Positions 1-12,160 of a DNA stretch of 64,000 nucleotides are shown piece after piece. This DNA comes from Panopea generosa (Eukaryota; Mollusca; Bivalvia; Adapedonta; Hiatellidae). The number at the start of each line of letters is the position of its first letter. Position 1 is the stretch's first letter. The stretch spans positions 35,146,955 to 35,210,954 of the forward strand of contig CM055898.1 of the NCBI GenBank assembly GCA_029582155.1, given 5' to 3'. Made by a program: the position numbers and the translations under genes. A model generated the notes under the pieces. That model searched no databases, was not told the DNA's origin, and saw nothing but the letters and a program-made list of their open reading frames with translations.

Positions 1-1607
1 ATATCTCTTCAATCTACTGACTTCCATTGCAGACATGAAATGGAACCAAATTAACAATGATATCTCTTCAATCTACTGACTTCCATTGCCGGCATGAAAT
101 GGAACCAAATTAACAATAGTATCTCTTCAATCAACTGACTTCCATTGCCGGCATGAAATGGAACCAAATTAACAATGATATCTCTTCAATCTACGGACTT
201 CCATTGCAGACATGAAATGGAACCAAATTAACAATGATATCTCTTCAATCTACTGACTTCCATTGCCGACATGAAATGGAACCAAATTAACAACGATATC
301 TCTTCAATCTACTGACTTCCATTGCCGGCATGAAATGGAACCAAACTAACAATGATATCTCTTCAATCTACTGACTTCCATTGCAGACATGAAATGGAAC
401 CAAATTAACAATGATATCTCTTCAATCTACTGACTTCCATTGCCGACATGAAATGGAACCAAATTAACAATGATATCTCTTCAATCAACTGACTTCCATT
501 GCCGACATGAAATGGAACCAAACTAACAATGATATCTCTTCAATCAACTGACTTCCATTGCCGACATGAAATGGAACCAAACTAACAATGATATCTCTTC
601 AATCTACTGACTTCCATTGCCGACATGAAATGGAACCAAACTAACAATGATATCTCTTCAATCTACTGACTTCCATTGCCGACATGAAATGGAACCAATT
701 AACAATGATATCTCTTCAATCTACTGACTTCCATTGCCGACATGAAATGGAACCAAACTAACAATGATATCTCTTCAATCTACTGACTTCCATTGCAGAC
801 ATGAAATGGAACCAAACTAACAATTATATCTCTTCAATCTACTGACTTCCATTGCCGGCATGAAATGGAACCATTAACACTGATATCTCTTCAATCTACT
901 GACTTCCATTGCCGGCATGAAATGGAACCAAATTAACAATGATATCTCTTCAATCTACTGACTTCCATTGCCGGCATGAAATGGAACCAAACTAACAATG
1001 ATATCTCTTCAATCTACTGACTTCCATTGCAGACATGAAATGGAACCAAACTAACAATGATATCTCTTCAATCTACTGACTTCCATTGCCGGCATAAAAT
1101 GGAACCAAATTAACACTGATATTTCTTCAATCTACTGACTTCCATTGCCGGCATGAAATGGAACCAAATTAACAATGATATCTCTTCAATCTACTGACTT
1201 CCATTGCAGACATGAAATGGAACCAAACTAACAATGATATCTCTTCAATCTTCTGACTTCCATTGCCAGCATGAAATGGAACCAAATTAACACTGATATC
1301 TCTTCAATCTACTGACGTCCATTGCCGGCATGAAATGGAACCAAATTAACACTGATATCTCTTCAATCTACTGACTTCCATTGCCGGCATGAAATGGAAC
1401 CAAACTAACAATGATATCTCTTCAATCTACTGACTTCCATTGCCAGCATAAAATGGAACCAAATTAACACTGATATTTCTTCAATCTACTGACTTCCATT
1501 GCCGGCATGAAATGGAACCAAATTAACAATGATATCTTTTCAATCTACTGACTTCCATTGCCGACATGAAATGGAACCAAATTAACAATTATATCTCTTC
1601 AATCAAC
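1..1607. repeat. 59-bp satellite array, about 27 copies
   Basis: A head-to-tail array with period 59 bp (60 in some units), starting beyond the left edge of the window. Units share a core reading TCTCTTCAATCTACTGACTT followed by CCATTGC and CATGAAATGGAACCAA. Variation is confined to a few positions: GCAGACATG, GCCGACATG or GCCGGCATG in the middle, and CCAAATTAAC or CCAAACTAAC near the end. The last unit breaks off after AATCAAC near 1607. Copies differ at only a few bases, so the array is homogenised. No open frame or transcription signal is seen. Confidence 0.97.
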
Positions 1608-2617
1608 GAACTGTCAATCAAACAAGTCTATAATCCAATAACTGATCAACAGTGTTTCCAGTGCCGCCATTTTCCTTAGACAAGCGAACAATCTCAATTT
1701 AAAAGCTACATTGTATTACAATGTATTTACTTGGACAAACAACGCCATGTGGTCAGTTGGCGGAGCTACAGTCGCATTCACGTCAGGTCAATCGATCGAT
1801 ATCCTCAGCAGTAGCTGCATTGACATTTGTGGCATTGTATACGCATGTTCATACTTCTTATTCCATACTATGTGACATTGCCATTGAGTGATTTCCAAAA
1901 CAACATTAAATCAGTTAACCAATAATTTTAAATGTGTATATTATATTTTGTTATTGTAATTAATTTATATATAAAATAAATAGTTCGCATATTCCAAGTG
2001 TATTCAATTTGTATTAGCCCTACACCGTGCGCAATGTTACGAAACAATAACAAATGCGTTTATCAAGGTAGATGCTGAGATCGATGTGTTTTAAGAATTA
2101 TTATGATAACCATTTAGTGTGCAAAACATATTCGATAATTAATAATTGTGGTGCAAATAGAAATATTACAGGTGCTGTTGAACCGGACTCACTTCTATGT
2201 TGTTCTTCTTTGCCTGATTATTTAATCCGATAATATTCAAAATACATTTCCGAACATAGGTTGAAATATCTAAAATGTGACTATGGAAAGTCAAAATAAT
2301 ATTCTTAAACTTGCAAATACAACTTTTTTTTACGCTATATACTTATATTGTTACCCTTAAGACCCTACACGTACAAACACGTTACGTGATATAGCCTACC
2401 TGTTGTATATACCTGTTTAATTGAGATAAAAAACACAAATAACATTGGTATGCTGATCCAGCAATGAAGTATAGTCCATGAAAATAACAATCTGTGAATG
2501 GCAAAGTTTGTTATATGTAACAGTACAGTAAAGTAGATGAAACTACAATATACACTGTACGGTATACACTGTACGGTGTTCTGTTGGGACAAACACGCCA
2601 TATTTATCATTTTAAGT
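1608..2617. other. Unassigned A+T-rich intergenic DNA
   Basis: No coding frame with credible composition and no tandem structure is visible. The 123-residue minus-strand open frame at 2365-2736 has no recognisable motif and runs across the inverted repeat beside it, so it is not annotated. Confidence 0.6.
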
Positions 2618-2708
2618 AAAGTCGAAACTACGATAGTGAAAAGTCGAAACAACAATCCCGGTAAAAAGTCAAAATAATTTCGATTTTCACCATCGTAGAA
2701 TCGACTTT
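2618..2708. repeat. Inverted repeat / small hairpin element
   Basis: The arm at 2618-2647 (AAAGTCGAAACTACGATAGT and on) is matched by an imperfect reverse complement at 2680-2708, separated by about 32 nt. Further copies of the AGTCGAAA word lie in the spacer and just outside, so the block is a cluster of short inverted words. It is probably a MITE-like relic. No target duplication was found. Confidence 0.65.
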
Positions 2709-2810
2709 TCACCTCTTTGTTTCGATTTATCACCATAATCGTTGGTTCAATTTTTTTACTTATATCCGTCGTACTTTCGTTTGTTTCGCCTTTTCTTAAT
2801 TCAGTAAATA

Positions 2811-2819
2811 CGCCGCGAT
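2811..2819 (+). repeat. Left 9-bp target-site duplication of the foldback element
   Basis: CGCCGCGAT lies directly outside the terminal ATGACTGTAAAGTTA of the element and recurs in the same orientation at 6514-6522. It is G+C-rich in A+T-rich surroundings. Caution: a similar CGCCGCGA word occurs inside the element's subrepeats. Confidence 0.75.
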
Positions 2820-5800
2820 ATGACTGTAAAGTTAGTAGGTTGTTCGCAGTTGGTAGTTGGGGATTCGAATAACCAACTACCGACCAGCTGCCAGTTGGGG
2901 ATACGGATTCGTTATTATAATTACTATGTCATTTACATATTTTACTTGTGTTAATATGTTTAAAATATAATCAATAATAAATGTATGTAAATTAATATAA
3001 AATCTGAATCCCCAACTGGCAGCTGGTTGGTAGTTGTCGATTCTCGGCGAATTCCCAACTGGACATTTTGAATCACCGTCTGGTCAGTATACTCGTTATA
3101 TTGAAGAACCAACCAGGCAAAAGTATGTATTTTATTATTATTAACTTATTTTTTATCGAATTGATATGTTAACAATATAAAACAACGATTAAAAAAAATC
3201 CAACTCCCCAACTGGCAACTGGTTGGTAGTTGGCGATTTGCCGCGAATCCCAAACTGGAAATTTTGAATCGCCTCCTGGTGAATATACTCATGGTATTGA
3301 AGGAACAGTGCGGGAACGGTGTTTATTTATTGTTATGAACTGTTTTTCTATGGAATTGATTTGTTTTCGAAAACAAATATCGATTTGAAAAAAAAAAACC
3401 GAATCCTAAATTTGCCGTTTTGAATCACCGTCTTGTGAGTATATTCGTTTTATTGAAGAACCAAACCACCATTGGTGTTATTATTATCCTAAACCTGTTT
3501 TTTTTATTGAATTGATATGTAAAAATAATAAAACAGTGAATTAAAAAAAAAATCCGAATCCCCAACTGGCAGCTGGTTGGTAATTGGCGATTCGCTGCGA
3601 ATCCCCAACTGGACATTTTGAATCACCGTCTGGTGAGTATACTCGTTATACTGAAAAACCAACCAGGCAAAAGTGTGGTTTTTATTATTATAAACTTTTT
3701 TTTTATCGAATTGATTTGTTAAAAAAATAAAACAACTATTTAAAAAAAAATCCGAATCGCCAACTGGCAGCTGGTTGGAAATTTTGAATCGCCTCCTGGT
3801 GAATATACTCATGGTATTGAAGGAACAACACGGGAACGGTGTTTATTTATTGTTACGAACTGTTTTTCTATAGAATCGATTTGTTTTCGAAAACAAATAT
3901 CGATTTGAAAACAATCCGAATCCCAAATTGGCCATTTTGAATCATCGTCTTGTGTGAATTTTCGTTTTATACTCATTGACCCCTTTTTTCGTAGAAGATA
4001 CGATTTCTGCAAAATATCACCATAGCTTACTAAATTTATTTGTAATATTATTCACAAAAAGAACAAATAACGGAATAAGTTTTTGTATTTTTATGTAGAG
4101 TGCATAAATGTGTTTAGCACAATGTGTGTATGTTCAACCAATGATATGATACCAATGATTCTATAATTAGCCGCAAACAATTATAATTCTTCGAGTACTT
4201 TGTGGAGACACGTCATCAGATAATAAAAACATCACAATAAACACGTATCAGTTTACTTTTTTTATATCTTTTATTACGGTTGTCCATTATTTGTACATGG
4301 TAGGTGATAAGAATATGATATCAATCGTTGTTTGTTCAATACCATGAGTACATTCAATAGGAGGCGATTCAAAATTTCTGCCGACTAGCAACCAGCTGCC
4401 AGTTGGGGATTCGGAATATTTTTTTTCAAATCGATATTTGTTTTAAAAAACAAATTAATTATTTAGAAAAACAGTTCATTACAATAAATAAACACCGTTC
4501 CCGCGCTATTTCTTCAATACCATGAGTATATTCACCAGGAGGCGATTCAAAATTTCCAGTTGGGGATTCAAATCCCCAACTACCAACCAGCTGCCAGTTG
4601 GGAATTCGGATTTTTTTTAAATCGCTGTTTTATTATTTTAAATCAATCAATTCAATAAAAAACAAGACCATTCACGCGTTATTCGTTCAATACCATGAAT
4701 ATATTCACCAGGAGGCGATTCAAAATTTCGCCGCGAATCCCCAACTACAAACCAGCTGCCGGTTGGGGATTCGGATTTTTTTTTAAATCGCTGTTTTATT
4801 ATTTTAACATACCAATTCAATAAAGAAAACAGATTTAGAATAATAATAACACCAATGGTCGTTTGGTTCTTCAATAAAACGCATATATAATCACCAGACG
4901 GTGATTCAAATTGGCAAATTTGGGATTCGGGTTTTTTTTTCAAATCGATATTTGTTTTCGAAAACAAATCAATTCCATAGAAAAACAGTTCATAACAATA
5001 ATTTCCAGTTGGGGATTCGGATTTTTTTTAATCGCTGTTTTATTATTCTAATCAATCAATTCAATAAAAAAAAACAAGACCACCCACGCGTTATTCGTTC
5101 AATACCATGAATATCTTCACCAGGAGGCGATTCAAAATTTCCAGTTGGGGATTCGCGGCGAATCGCCAACTACCAACCAGTGGCCAGTTGGAGATTCGTT
5201 TTTTTTTAAATCGTTGTTTTATTTTTTTAATGAATCAATTCAATTAAAAATAAGTTCAAAATAATAAATAACACACTTTTGCCGGGTTGGTTCTTCAATA
5301 TAATGAGTATACTCACCAGACGGCGATTCAAAATGTCCAGTTGGGGATTCGCCGCGAACCGCCAACTACCAACCAGCTGCCAGTTGGGGATTCGTTTTTT
5401 TTTCTTAAAATCGATATTTGTTTTAAAAAACAAATCAATTCTATAGAAAAACAGTTCAAAACAATAAATAAACACCGTCCCCGCGCTATTCCTTCAATAC
5501 CATGAGTATATTCACCAGGATGCGATTCAAAATTTCCAGTTTGGGATTCCCCAACTACCAACCAGCTGTCAGTTGGGGATTCGGATTTTTTTTAAATCGC
5601 TGTTTTATTTTTTTAACAAATCAATTCAATAAAAAATAAGTTTATAATAATAAGTAACACACTTTTGCCGGGTAATCAACCCGGCAAAAGTGTGTTAATA
5701 TAACGAGTATACCCACCAGACGGCGATTCAAAATGTCCAGTTGGGGATTCGTAGCGAATCGCCAACTACCAACCAGCTGCCAGTTGGGGATTCGGATTTG

Positions 5801-6513
5801 TTTTTAAATCGCTGTTTTATTATTTTCACATATCAATTCAATAAAGAAAACAGGTTTAGAATAGTAATAACACCAATGGTGGTTTGGTTCTTCAATAAAA
5901 CGAATATGCTCACCAGACGGTGATTCAAATTGGCAAATTTGGGATTCAGGTTTTTTTTTCAAATCGATATTTGTTTTCGAAAACAAATCAATTCCATAGA
6001 AAAACAGTTCATAACAATAAATAAACACCGTTCCCGCGCTGTTCCTTCAATACCATGAGTATATTCACCAGGAGGCGATTCAAAATTTCCAGTTTGGGAT
6101 TCGCGGCGACAAGTTGCCAGTTGGGGATTCGGATTTTTTTAAATCGTTGCTTTATTTTTTTAATCAATCAGTTCAATTAAAAATAAGTTTATAATAATAA
6201 ATAACTCACTTTTGCCTGGTTGGTTCTTCAATATAATAAGTATACTCACCAGACGGCGATTCAAAATGTCCAGTTGGGGATTCGCCGCGAATCGCCAACT
6301 ACCAACCAGCTGCCAGTTAGGGATTCAGATTTTATATTAATTTACATACATTTATTATTGATTATATTTTTAAACATATTAACACGAGTAAAATATGTAA
6401 ATAAAATAGTAAATATAATAACGAATCCGAATCCCCAACTGGCAGCTGGTCGGTAGTTGGTTATTCGAATCTCCAACTACCAACTGCGAACTACCTAATA
6501 ACTTTACAGTCAT
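2820..6513. mobile_element. Foldback-type transposon with long, internally repetitive inverted arms
   Basis: The ends are perfect inverted copies, ATGACTGTAAAGTTA at 2820 and its complement ending at 6513. The similarity continues for hundreds of bases: 2820-3130 is matched in reverse by about 6215-6513. Inside, both arms are strings of ~200-bp subrepeats of two kinds. One carries CACCGTCTGGTGAGTATAC and CAACCAGGCAAAAG; the other carries CGCCTCCTGGTGAATATAC and GGGAACGGTGTTTATT, plus a short palindrome TTTTCGAAAA. The left arm is about 1.17 kb, the right about 2.18 kb. The loop is at roughly 3985-4325. No transposase is encoded, so it is non-autonomous. Long subrepeat-built TIRs with a 9-bp target duplication are typical of Drosophila FB elements and also fit Mutator-like elements (8-11 bp duplications). 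Assignment to either is inference. Confidence 0.9.
3985..4325. other. Unique central loop of the foldback element
   Basis: Between the two inverted arms lies about 340 bp free of the arm subrepeats. It is A+T-rich and has no open frame long enough to suggest a transposase remnant. Confidence 0.6.
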
Positions 6514-6522
6514 CGCCGCGAT
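6514..6522 (+). repeat. Right 9-bp target-site duplication of the foldback element
   Basis: CGCCGCGAT directly follows the terminal ACTTTACAGTCAT and matches 2811-2819 exactly in direct orientation, as expected of a duplicated target rather than an extension of the inverted ends. Confidence 0.75.
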
Positions 6523-6814
6523 GGCTTAACCGGGACACCGTACCACTGTGACTTATAAGTTCATGTTTAATGCTGAAATAACACTGTGTCAATGCTTGAA
6601 TGTTACTTTGGGCTTTTGGGTTTACGAATTTACGATTTTTTCTTCACGTTTATCCTGTTGTCTGCAATTATGTCGAAAATAAACGATATCTATTATACTG
6701 CTTATTCATAAAATAACTATCAAAAAAGGAAAGAAGGTGACATGTATTACTTTTAGACTGTAAAAACCTGTTGATTTAACATACAACCCGATAAGAGGAC
6801 CGTATAGTTCGCAT
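6523..6814. other. Unassigned intergenic DNA
   Basis: No repeat, RNA or coding signal recognised right of the foldback element. Confidence 0.5.
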
Positions 6815-6900
6815 AGTACCGGGATGGCGTATCGAACCCAGGATTTATTCCGGTTATTTTGTCTATTTTCAACCACTACGCTCTCATTTGTTGTATGCCT
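6815..6900 (-). mobile_element. tRNA-derived SINE head (relic)
   Basis: On the minus strand, AGAGCGTAGTGGTTG (near 6871-6885) resembles an RNA polymerase III A box, and CCTGGGTTCGATAC (near 6829-6842) is a good B box about 40 nt downstream. The sequence does not fold into a convincing full cloverleaf, so this is a SINE head rather than a tRNA gene. The body and tail cannot be delimited. Confidence 0.5.
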
Positions 6901-7778
6901 TAAGATGTCTAACCAGAAGTAATAACTTCTTACGCAACAGAAGAAATGAGAAAAATAAATAAGTTATCGTTAAACTAAGAATAATATAACCGAAAGGCGG
7001 CGTACCATTCAAAGAACACAGTCCTCAAAGAAGTATGGCTATAATTAATATATGGAATACTTATAATTAGTGCAATAAATTAATGGATAATACATTGTAA
7101 CAGGTGTCATTGAAAAGTACGTTACCGGAGAGCTTAGGTAAGGTTAATGGGTGCACCAACCCCGTTTTCTCGTGTCCTCATACCATAAGATGTGAATGTG
7201 TCAATAAAAGAACCCTATCACACCGTTCTCTTGAAGTCCCTCTGCTCGGTTGAAAGTAGCTGGACAGTGTAACAAGTGCACAAAAATACGTAAATGGTAA
7301 TCTTGAAAAGAAATATAGATAAAAAACATACTAATAATCAATTTACGTATTTTTATGCAATAATTATAAGTTAACGCATCGGAAACTTGTGGTTTAAAGT
7401 GAGTTTGGATCGCTGTTCGTATATTTGTATCGTTGCTGGTGACACAAGTATTATGATTGTATCGTTATGATGATAGACACGGGGTAAAATATGTAACCGA
7501 TCTTCTATAAATATGATACACAACCGGAGTAAAACTTTGTACTACGTTTTAACTGTTATCTGTAACAACACAAATATGTTTATGTAAATCAAGCCCTTCT
7601 CCGTCATAAACATCACGTATACCAGTTTATTGATATCGTGGGCTGTTTACACGGGTAAACACATGGCTGTTTTTTTTTTAATGAAGGTCGAATGGAAACA
7701 ATTTTATATGACACAGATAAATTTAAATTTGTTTACATTACTCCCTTATTCATATATTTATAAACCAAATACACTATT
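6901..7778. other. Unassigned intergenic DNA
   Basis: A+T-rich sequence with no coding frame, tandem repeat or recognised element. Confidence 0.5.
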
Positions 7779-7920
7779 TTGAAATTACGTCATTCTATTT
7801 TTAGACGGAACTTACCGTATTAGGGATGATACATAAATTATGCAATACAATAGATTAAATACTAATGTGTTACCTGTATTGGACGAGTCTAACTATAGAT
7901 AGAATGACGTAGTTTCACAA
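7779..7920. mobile_element. MITE-like hairpin element, about 140 bp
   Basis: TTGAAATTACGTCATTCTAT at 7779 is matched by an imperfect reverse complement, ATAGAATGACGTAGTTTCAC, ending near 7918. The arms are about 23 nt and enclose about 95 nt of noncoding sequence. The size and arms suit a miniature inverted-repeat element. No flanking duplication could be assigned. Confidence 0.55.
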
Positions 7921-8490
7921 CATAGTTGATGGTGTATATGGCAATGATTTTTACCTGTCTAAAACCATAGTTTTAAGTATTTTTCTATCAAATTTCGGAA
8001 ATAACTCTACACTACACAAGTTTTAAATGTCATAATTATTGAACCGTGAAGAAGACCTGGTTTTATACACTAAAACCACATGTTTCACAAGTGTATCAAA
8101 GGGAAATAATGTTCATGAAAACATTTGATAAAATGTTATTCAATCGGTGAACACATTAAAAATGCCGAGTGATTCGAAAGGCCGCAATGTAAATGTAAGG
8201 TCACAGTTATCGCTTTTGTCTTTTGATCGGCCTGTACTCAAGCTGACGGCGATTATAACAAATAGTGAATGTCTGTGATTTTTAACTTTGACGGTGAAAT
8301 GAAGAATTAGTTAAGTTATTAATGTTTTTTACTATAGGACATTTATCAAATGTTCGCATTAGATCGGAAATTGACTGTTGTGTCCTACAGACTTGACACA
8401 TATTCGTTTATTCAAGTGTTTTGTTATTGTATTTCCTTGTATTTTGTATGTATTGTTATATTTTTCAAACATCAATTTGGGATATTTCAG
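7921..8490. other. Unassigned intergenic DNA
   Basis: No feature recognised. The last ~30 bases form a plausible intron 3' end (GATATTTCAG) ahead of the candidate exon at 8491. Confidence 0.45.
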
Positions 8491-8919
8491 ATGGTTTCAG
8501 ACGAACCCAAGCGGGAGTGCAAGTTTCGTTTATTCATTCCACTCATACCAGAAAGTAGAAATAATTTTCCATTGGCAAATAATAGTAAGTTTCTAAGTCC
8601 ATTTCACATATAATTTATGAATTTGGCGTATGTTTACCAACTCCGAAAAAAAGATCACATAGAACGATTATGAATAGCATCAAAACATGAAAGCGATTTA
8701 TAACATCATATTGCAGCCCCAAAGATACTCCGCCATTTAGCCTAGTACTTTTATCATTAAAATATCTACACCACGATGTCGACTCTACGCAACTGTTTTA
8801 GCTGCAAATAGTTTCATTATTATCAGATATTCCAATATTTAGGTGTTTCAGATAATAACATAACTCATTGACAGGTTTATCAAAACAATAAAGGAGATAA
8901 GATACAACCTTGTCCTTAA

Positions 8920-8959
<40 letters not shown>

Positions 8960-9532
8960 CATTCCGTTTTGAGGCATTGTAACGCATTACAAGACAGAAA
9001 CTTATAGTGACTTTAAAGCAAGAAAACAACCAATACAGCTACCATTGCCAAATATATTGTCTATCCCTATTTATATAATCATTTTAAACTTCAATGATTT
9101 TGTAAGCAGTGTAATTTGAATTTTGTTGAAGATGAAATACATTTCATATTTTGTTGTCCTCAATTTTATAATTTACATGAACATTTAAACGCAAAAAAAA
9201 TAATTAATTATTTGATACAAAAAAAAATATGTTTCAATATAGGCTAATACATCACGTCATACACTTGAACATTACTTTGAAAACACAAAACAGGATTGTT
9301 TGTTTTGAATAAATTTTAATTTTTACCGTTACTCCCTCCTTTTCTAGGTAAGAAAAAGTTGCCAAAAGGTTGGAAAGAAATATTTATAACAACATTTGTC
9401 AAAACATGGATATGTTTGAGTTTTAAATCTTCCAATGTATCTATATCCATAACACTGCAACAAATAAAATGGTTTCTTAAAAGAAATAAAATTTCAATTT
9501 CTGATGTAAAATTAGTAAACATGAAAATATGA
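8491..9532 (+). CDS. Possible two-exon small gene, 92 aa, function unknown
   Basis: This candidate is built from splice signals. Exon a (8491-8584) begins with ATG right after an acceptor-like GGGATATTTCAG and ends at a donor, AATA|GTAAGT. Exon b (9348-9532) begins after a strong acceptor, CTCCCTCCTTTTCTAG. Joined in phase 1 they keep a frame open through 60 codons of A+T-rich DNA to TGA at 9530-9532. The peptide starts MVSDEPKRECKFRLF and the second part is Lys/Ile/Ser-rich with no recognised domain. The ATG could instead be internal to a larger protein whose upstream exons are not identified. A LINE fragment and an AT microsatellite lie in the putative intron. A chance frame or a LINE-derived relic is a real alternative. 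Confidence 0.25.
8922..8955. repeat. (AT)n microsatellite, 17 units
   Basis: Uninterrupted alternation of TA across 34 bp. Confidence 0.95.
9088..9190 (+). pseudogene. LINE ORF2 C-terminal fragment
   Basis: One frame reads FCKQCNLNFVEDEIHF, then an F-C-C-P stretch ending in YNLHEHL. The C-x2-C...VEDE-x-HF...C-P...YN-L pattern is the Cys/His motif after the reverse transcriptase domain in many animal non-LTR retrotransposons. The frame breaks immediately upstream (TGA before FCKQC) and turns into A-rich sequence downstream, so only a short dead piece remains. Confidence 0.6.
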
Positions 9533-12160
9533 AAACTTGCTATTCAACATCCTTCAGTATTTACATATGCTATATTGCTTATGTCCTGTGTTTCAGGTGG
9601 TATATTGGTTATGTCCTATGTTACAGGTGTTAAATTGGTTATGTCTTATGTTACAGGTGCAATATAGATTATTTACTATGTACCAGTTGTTATATTGGTT
9701 ATGTCCTATGTTACATGTGCTATATTGGTTATGTCCTATGTTACAAGAGCTATGTTGGTTATGTCCTATGTTACAGGTGCTATATTGGTTATGTCCTATG
9801 TTACAGGGACTATATTGGTTATGTCCTTTGTTACAGGTGCTATATTGCTTATATCCTATGTTATATATGCTATATTGGTTATGGCCTATGTTATAAGGAC
9901 TATATTCGTTATGTCCCTTGTTACAGGGACTATATTATTTATGTCCTATGATACAGATGATATATTGGTTATATCCTATGTTACAGTTGCTAAACTGGTT
10001 ATGTCCTATGTTTCAGGTGCTAAATTGGCTATGTCCTATGTTACAGATGATATATTGGTTATATCCTATGTTACAGGTTCTAAACTGGTTATGTCCTATG
10101 TTTAAAGTGCTAAATTGGTTATGTCCTATGTTACAACAGTTATATTGGTTATGTCCTATGTAACATGTACTATATTTGTTATATTCTATGTTACAGGTGA
10201 TATATTGGTTATTTCCAATGTTACAGGTGCTATATTGGTTATATCCTATGTTACATGTTCTATATTGGTTATGTCCTATGTTGCAGGTACTATACTGGTT
10301 ATGTCCTATGGTACATATGCTTTATTTTAATGTCCTATGTTGCAGATGCTATATTAATTCTATCCTATGTTACAGGGACTATATTGGTTATGTCCTATAT
10401 TACAGTGAAAATACTGGTAATGTCCTATGTAACAGGTGCTTTATTGGTTATGTCCAATGATACAGGTGCTAATTGGTTATGTCCTATGTTACAGGTGCTT
10501 TATTGGTTATGTCCAATGTTACAGGGACAATTATGGTAATGTCCTATGTTACAGATGCTATATTGTTTATGTCCTATGTTACAGGTGCTATATTGTTTAT
10601 GTCCTATGTGACAGGTGCTATAATTGGTTATGTCCTATGTTACAGATGCTATATAGATTATGTCCCATGTAACAGGGACTATATTGTTTATGTACTATGT
10701 TACAGGTGCTATATTGGTTATATCTAATGTTATAGATGCTTTATTGGTTATGTCCTATGTTACAGGGACAATACTGATAATGTTCTATGTTACAAGGATT
10801 ATATTGGTTATGTCCTATGTTATAAATGATATATTGATTATATCCTATTTTACAGGTGCTAAACTGGTTATGTCCTATGTAAATGGTTATGTCCTATGTT
10901 ACAACAGTTTTATTGGTAATGTCCTATGTTACATGTGCTATATTTGTTATATCCTATGTTACAGGTGCTATATTGGTTATTTCCAATGTTACAGGAGCTA
11001 TATTGGTTATATTCTATGTTACAGGTTCTATATTCGTTATGTCCTATGTTGCAGGTGCTATATTTGTTATGTCCTATGTAACAGATGCTATTTTTTAAGT
11101 CCTATATTGCAGATGCTGTATTAATTATATCCTATGTTACAGGTTCTATATTGGTTATGTCCAATGTTACAGGTGCTATATTTGCTATGTCATATATTAT
11201 AGGGACAATACTGGTAATGTCCTATGTTGCAGGGACTCTATTGGTTATGTCCAATTTTGCAGATGCTATATTGGTTATGTCCTATGTTGCAGGTGCTATA
11301 TTGGTTATGTCTTCTATTGCAGGTGCTATATCGGTTATGTCCTATATTACATGGACAATACTGGTAATGTCCTATGTTACAGGGACTATATTGGTTATGA
11401 CCTTTATTACAGGTGCTTTATTGGTTATGTCCTATTTCACAGGTACTATATCTGTTATTTCCTATGTTACAGATGCTATATTGGTTATGACCTTTATTAC
11501 AGGTGCTATATTGGTTATGTCCTATTTCACAGGTACTATATCTGTTATTTCCTATGTTACAGGTGCTATATTTGTAATGTTCAATGTTACAGGTACTATA
11601 TTTGTTATGTCCTATGTTAAATGGACTGTATTGGTTATGTCCTTTTTTAAAGGTACTATATTTGTTATGTCCTATGTTACAGGTGATATATTGGTTATAT
11701 CCTATGTTACAGGAGATATATTATTTATGTCTTATGTTACAGGTGCTATATTTGTTATGTCCAATGTAACAGGTGCTATATTAGTTATGTCCAATGTTAT
11801 AGGTGCTATATTAGTTATGTCATATGATACAGGTGCTATATTTGTTATGTCCTATGTTACAGGTGCTATTATTATTTTGATCTATGTTACAGGGACTATA
11901 TTGGTTATGTCCAATGTTAAAGGTGCTATAATTGTTATGTCTTATTTTACAGGTGCTTTATTTGTTATGTCCTTTGATACAGGGATTATATTGGTAATGG
12001 CCAATGTTACAGGAGCCATATTTGTTATGTTCTATGTTACAGGTGATATATTTGTTATGTCCTATGTTATACATGCTCTATTTGTTATGTCCTATGTTAC
12101 AGATGCTATATTTGTTATGTCCAATGTTACAGTTGCTATATTTGTTATGTCCAATGTTAC

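Noticed and set aside
2365-2736. 123-codon minus-strand frame
   Set aside because: Runs through an inverted repeat and has no motif or splice context; composition is that of A+T-rich noncoding DNA.
3425-6456. Several 60-106 codon frames on both strands
   Set aside because: All lie in the subrepeats of the foldback element and repeat the same peptide fragments in different frames.
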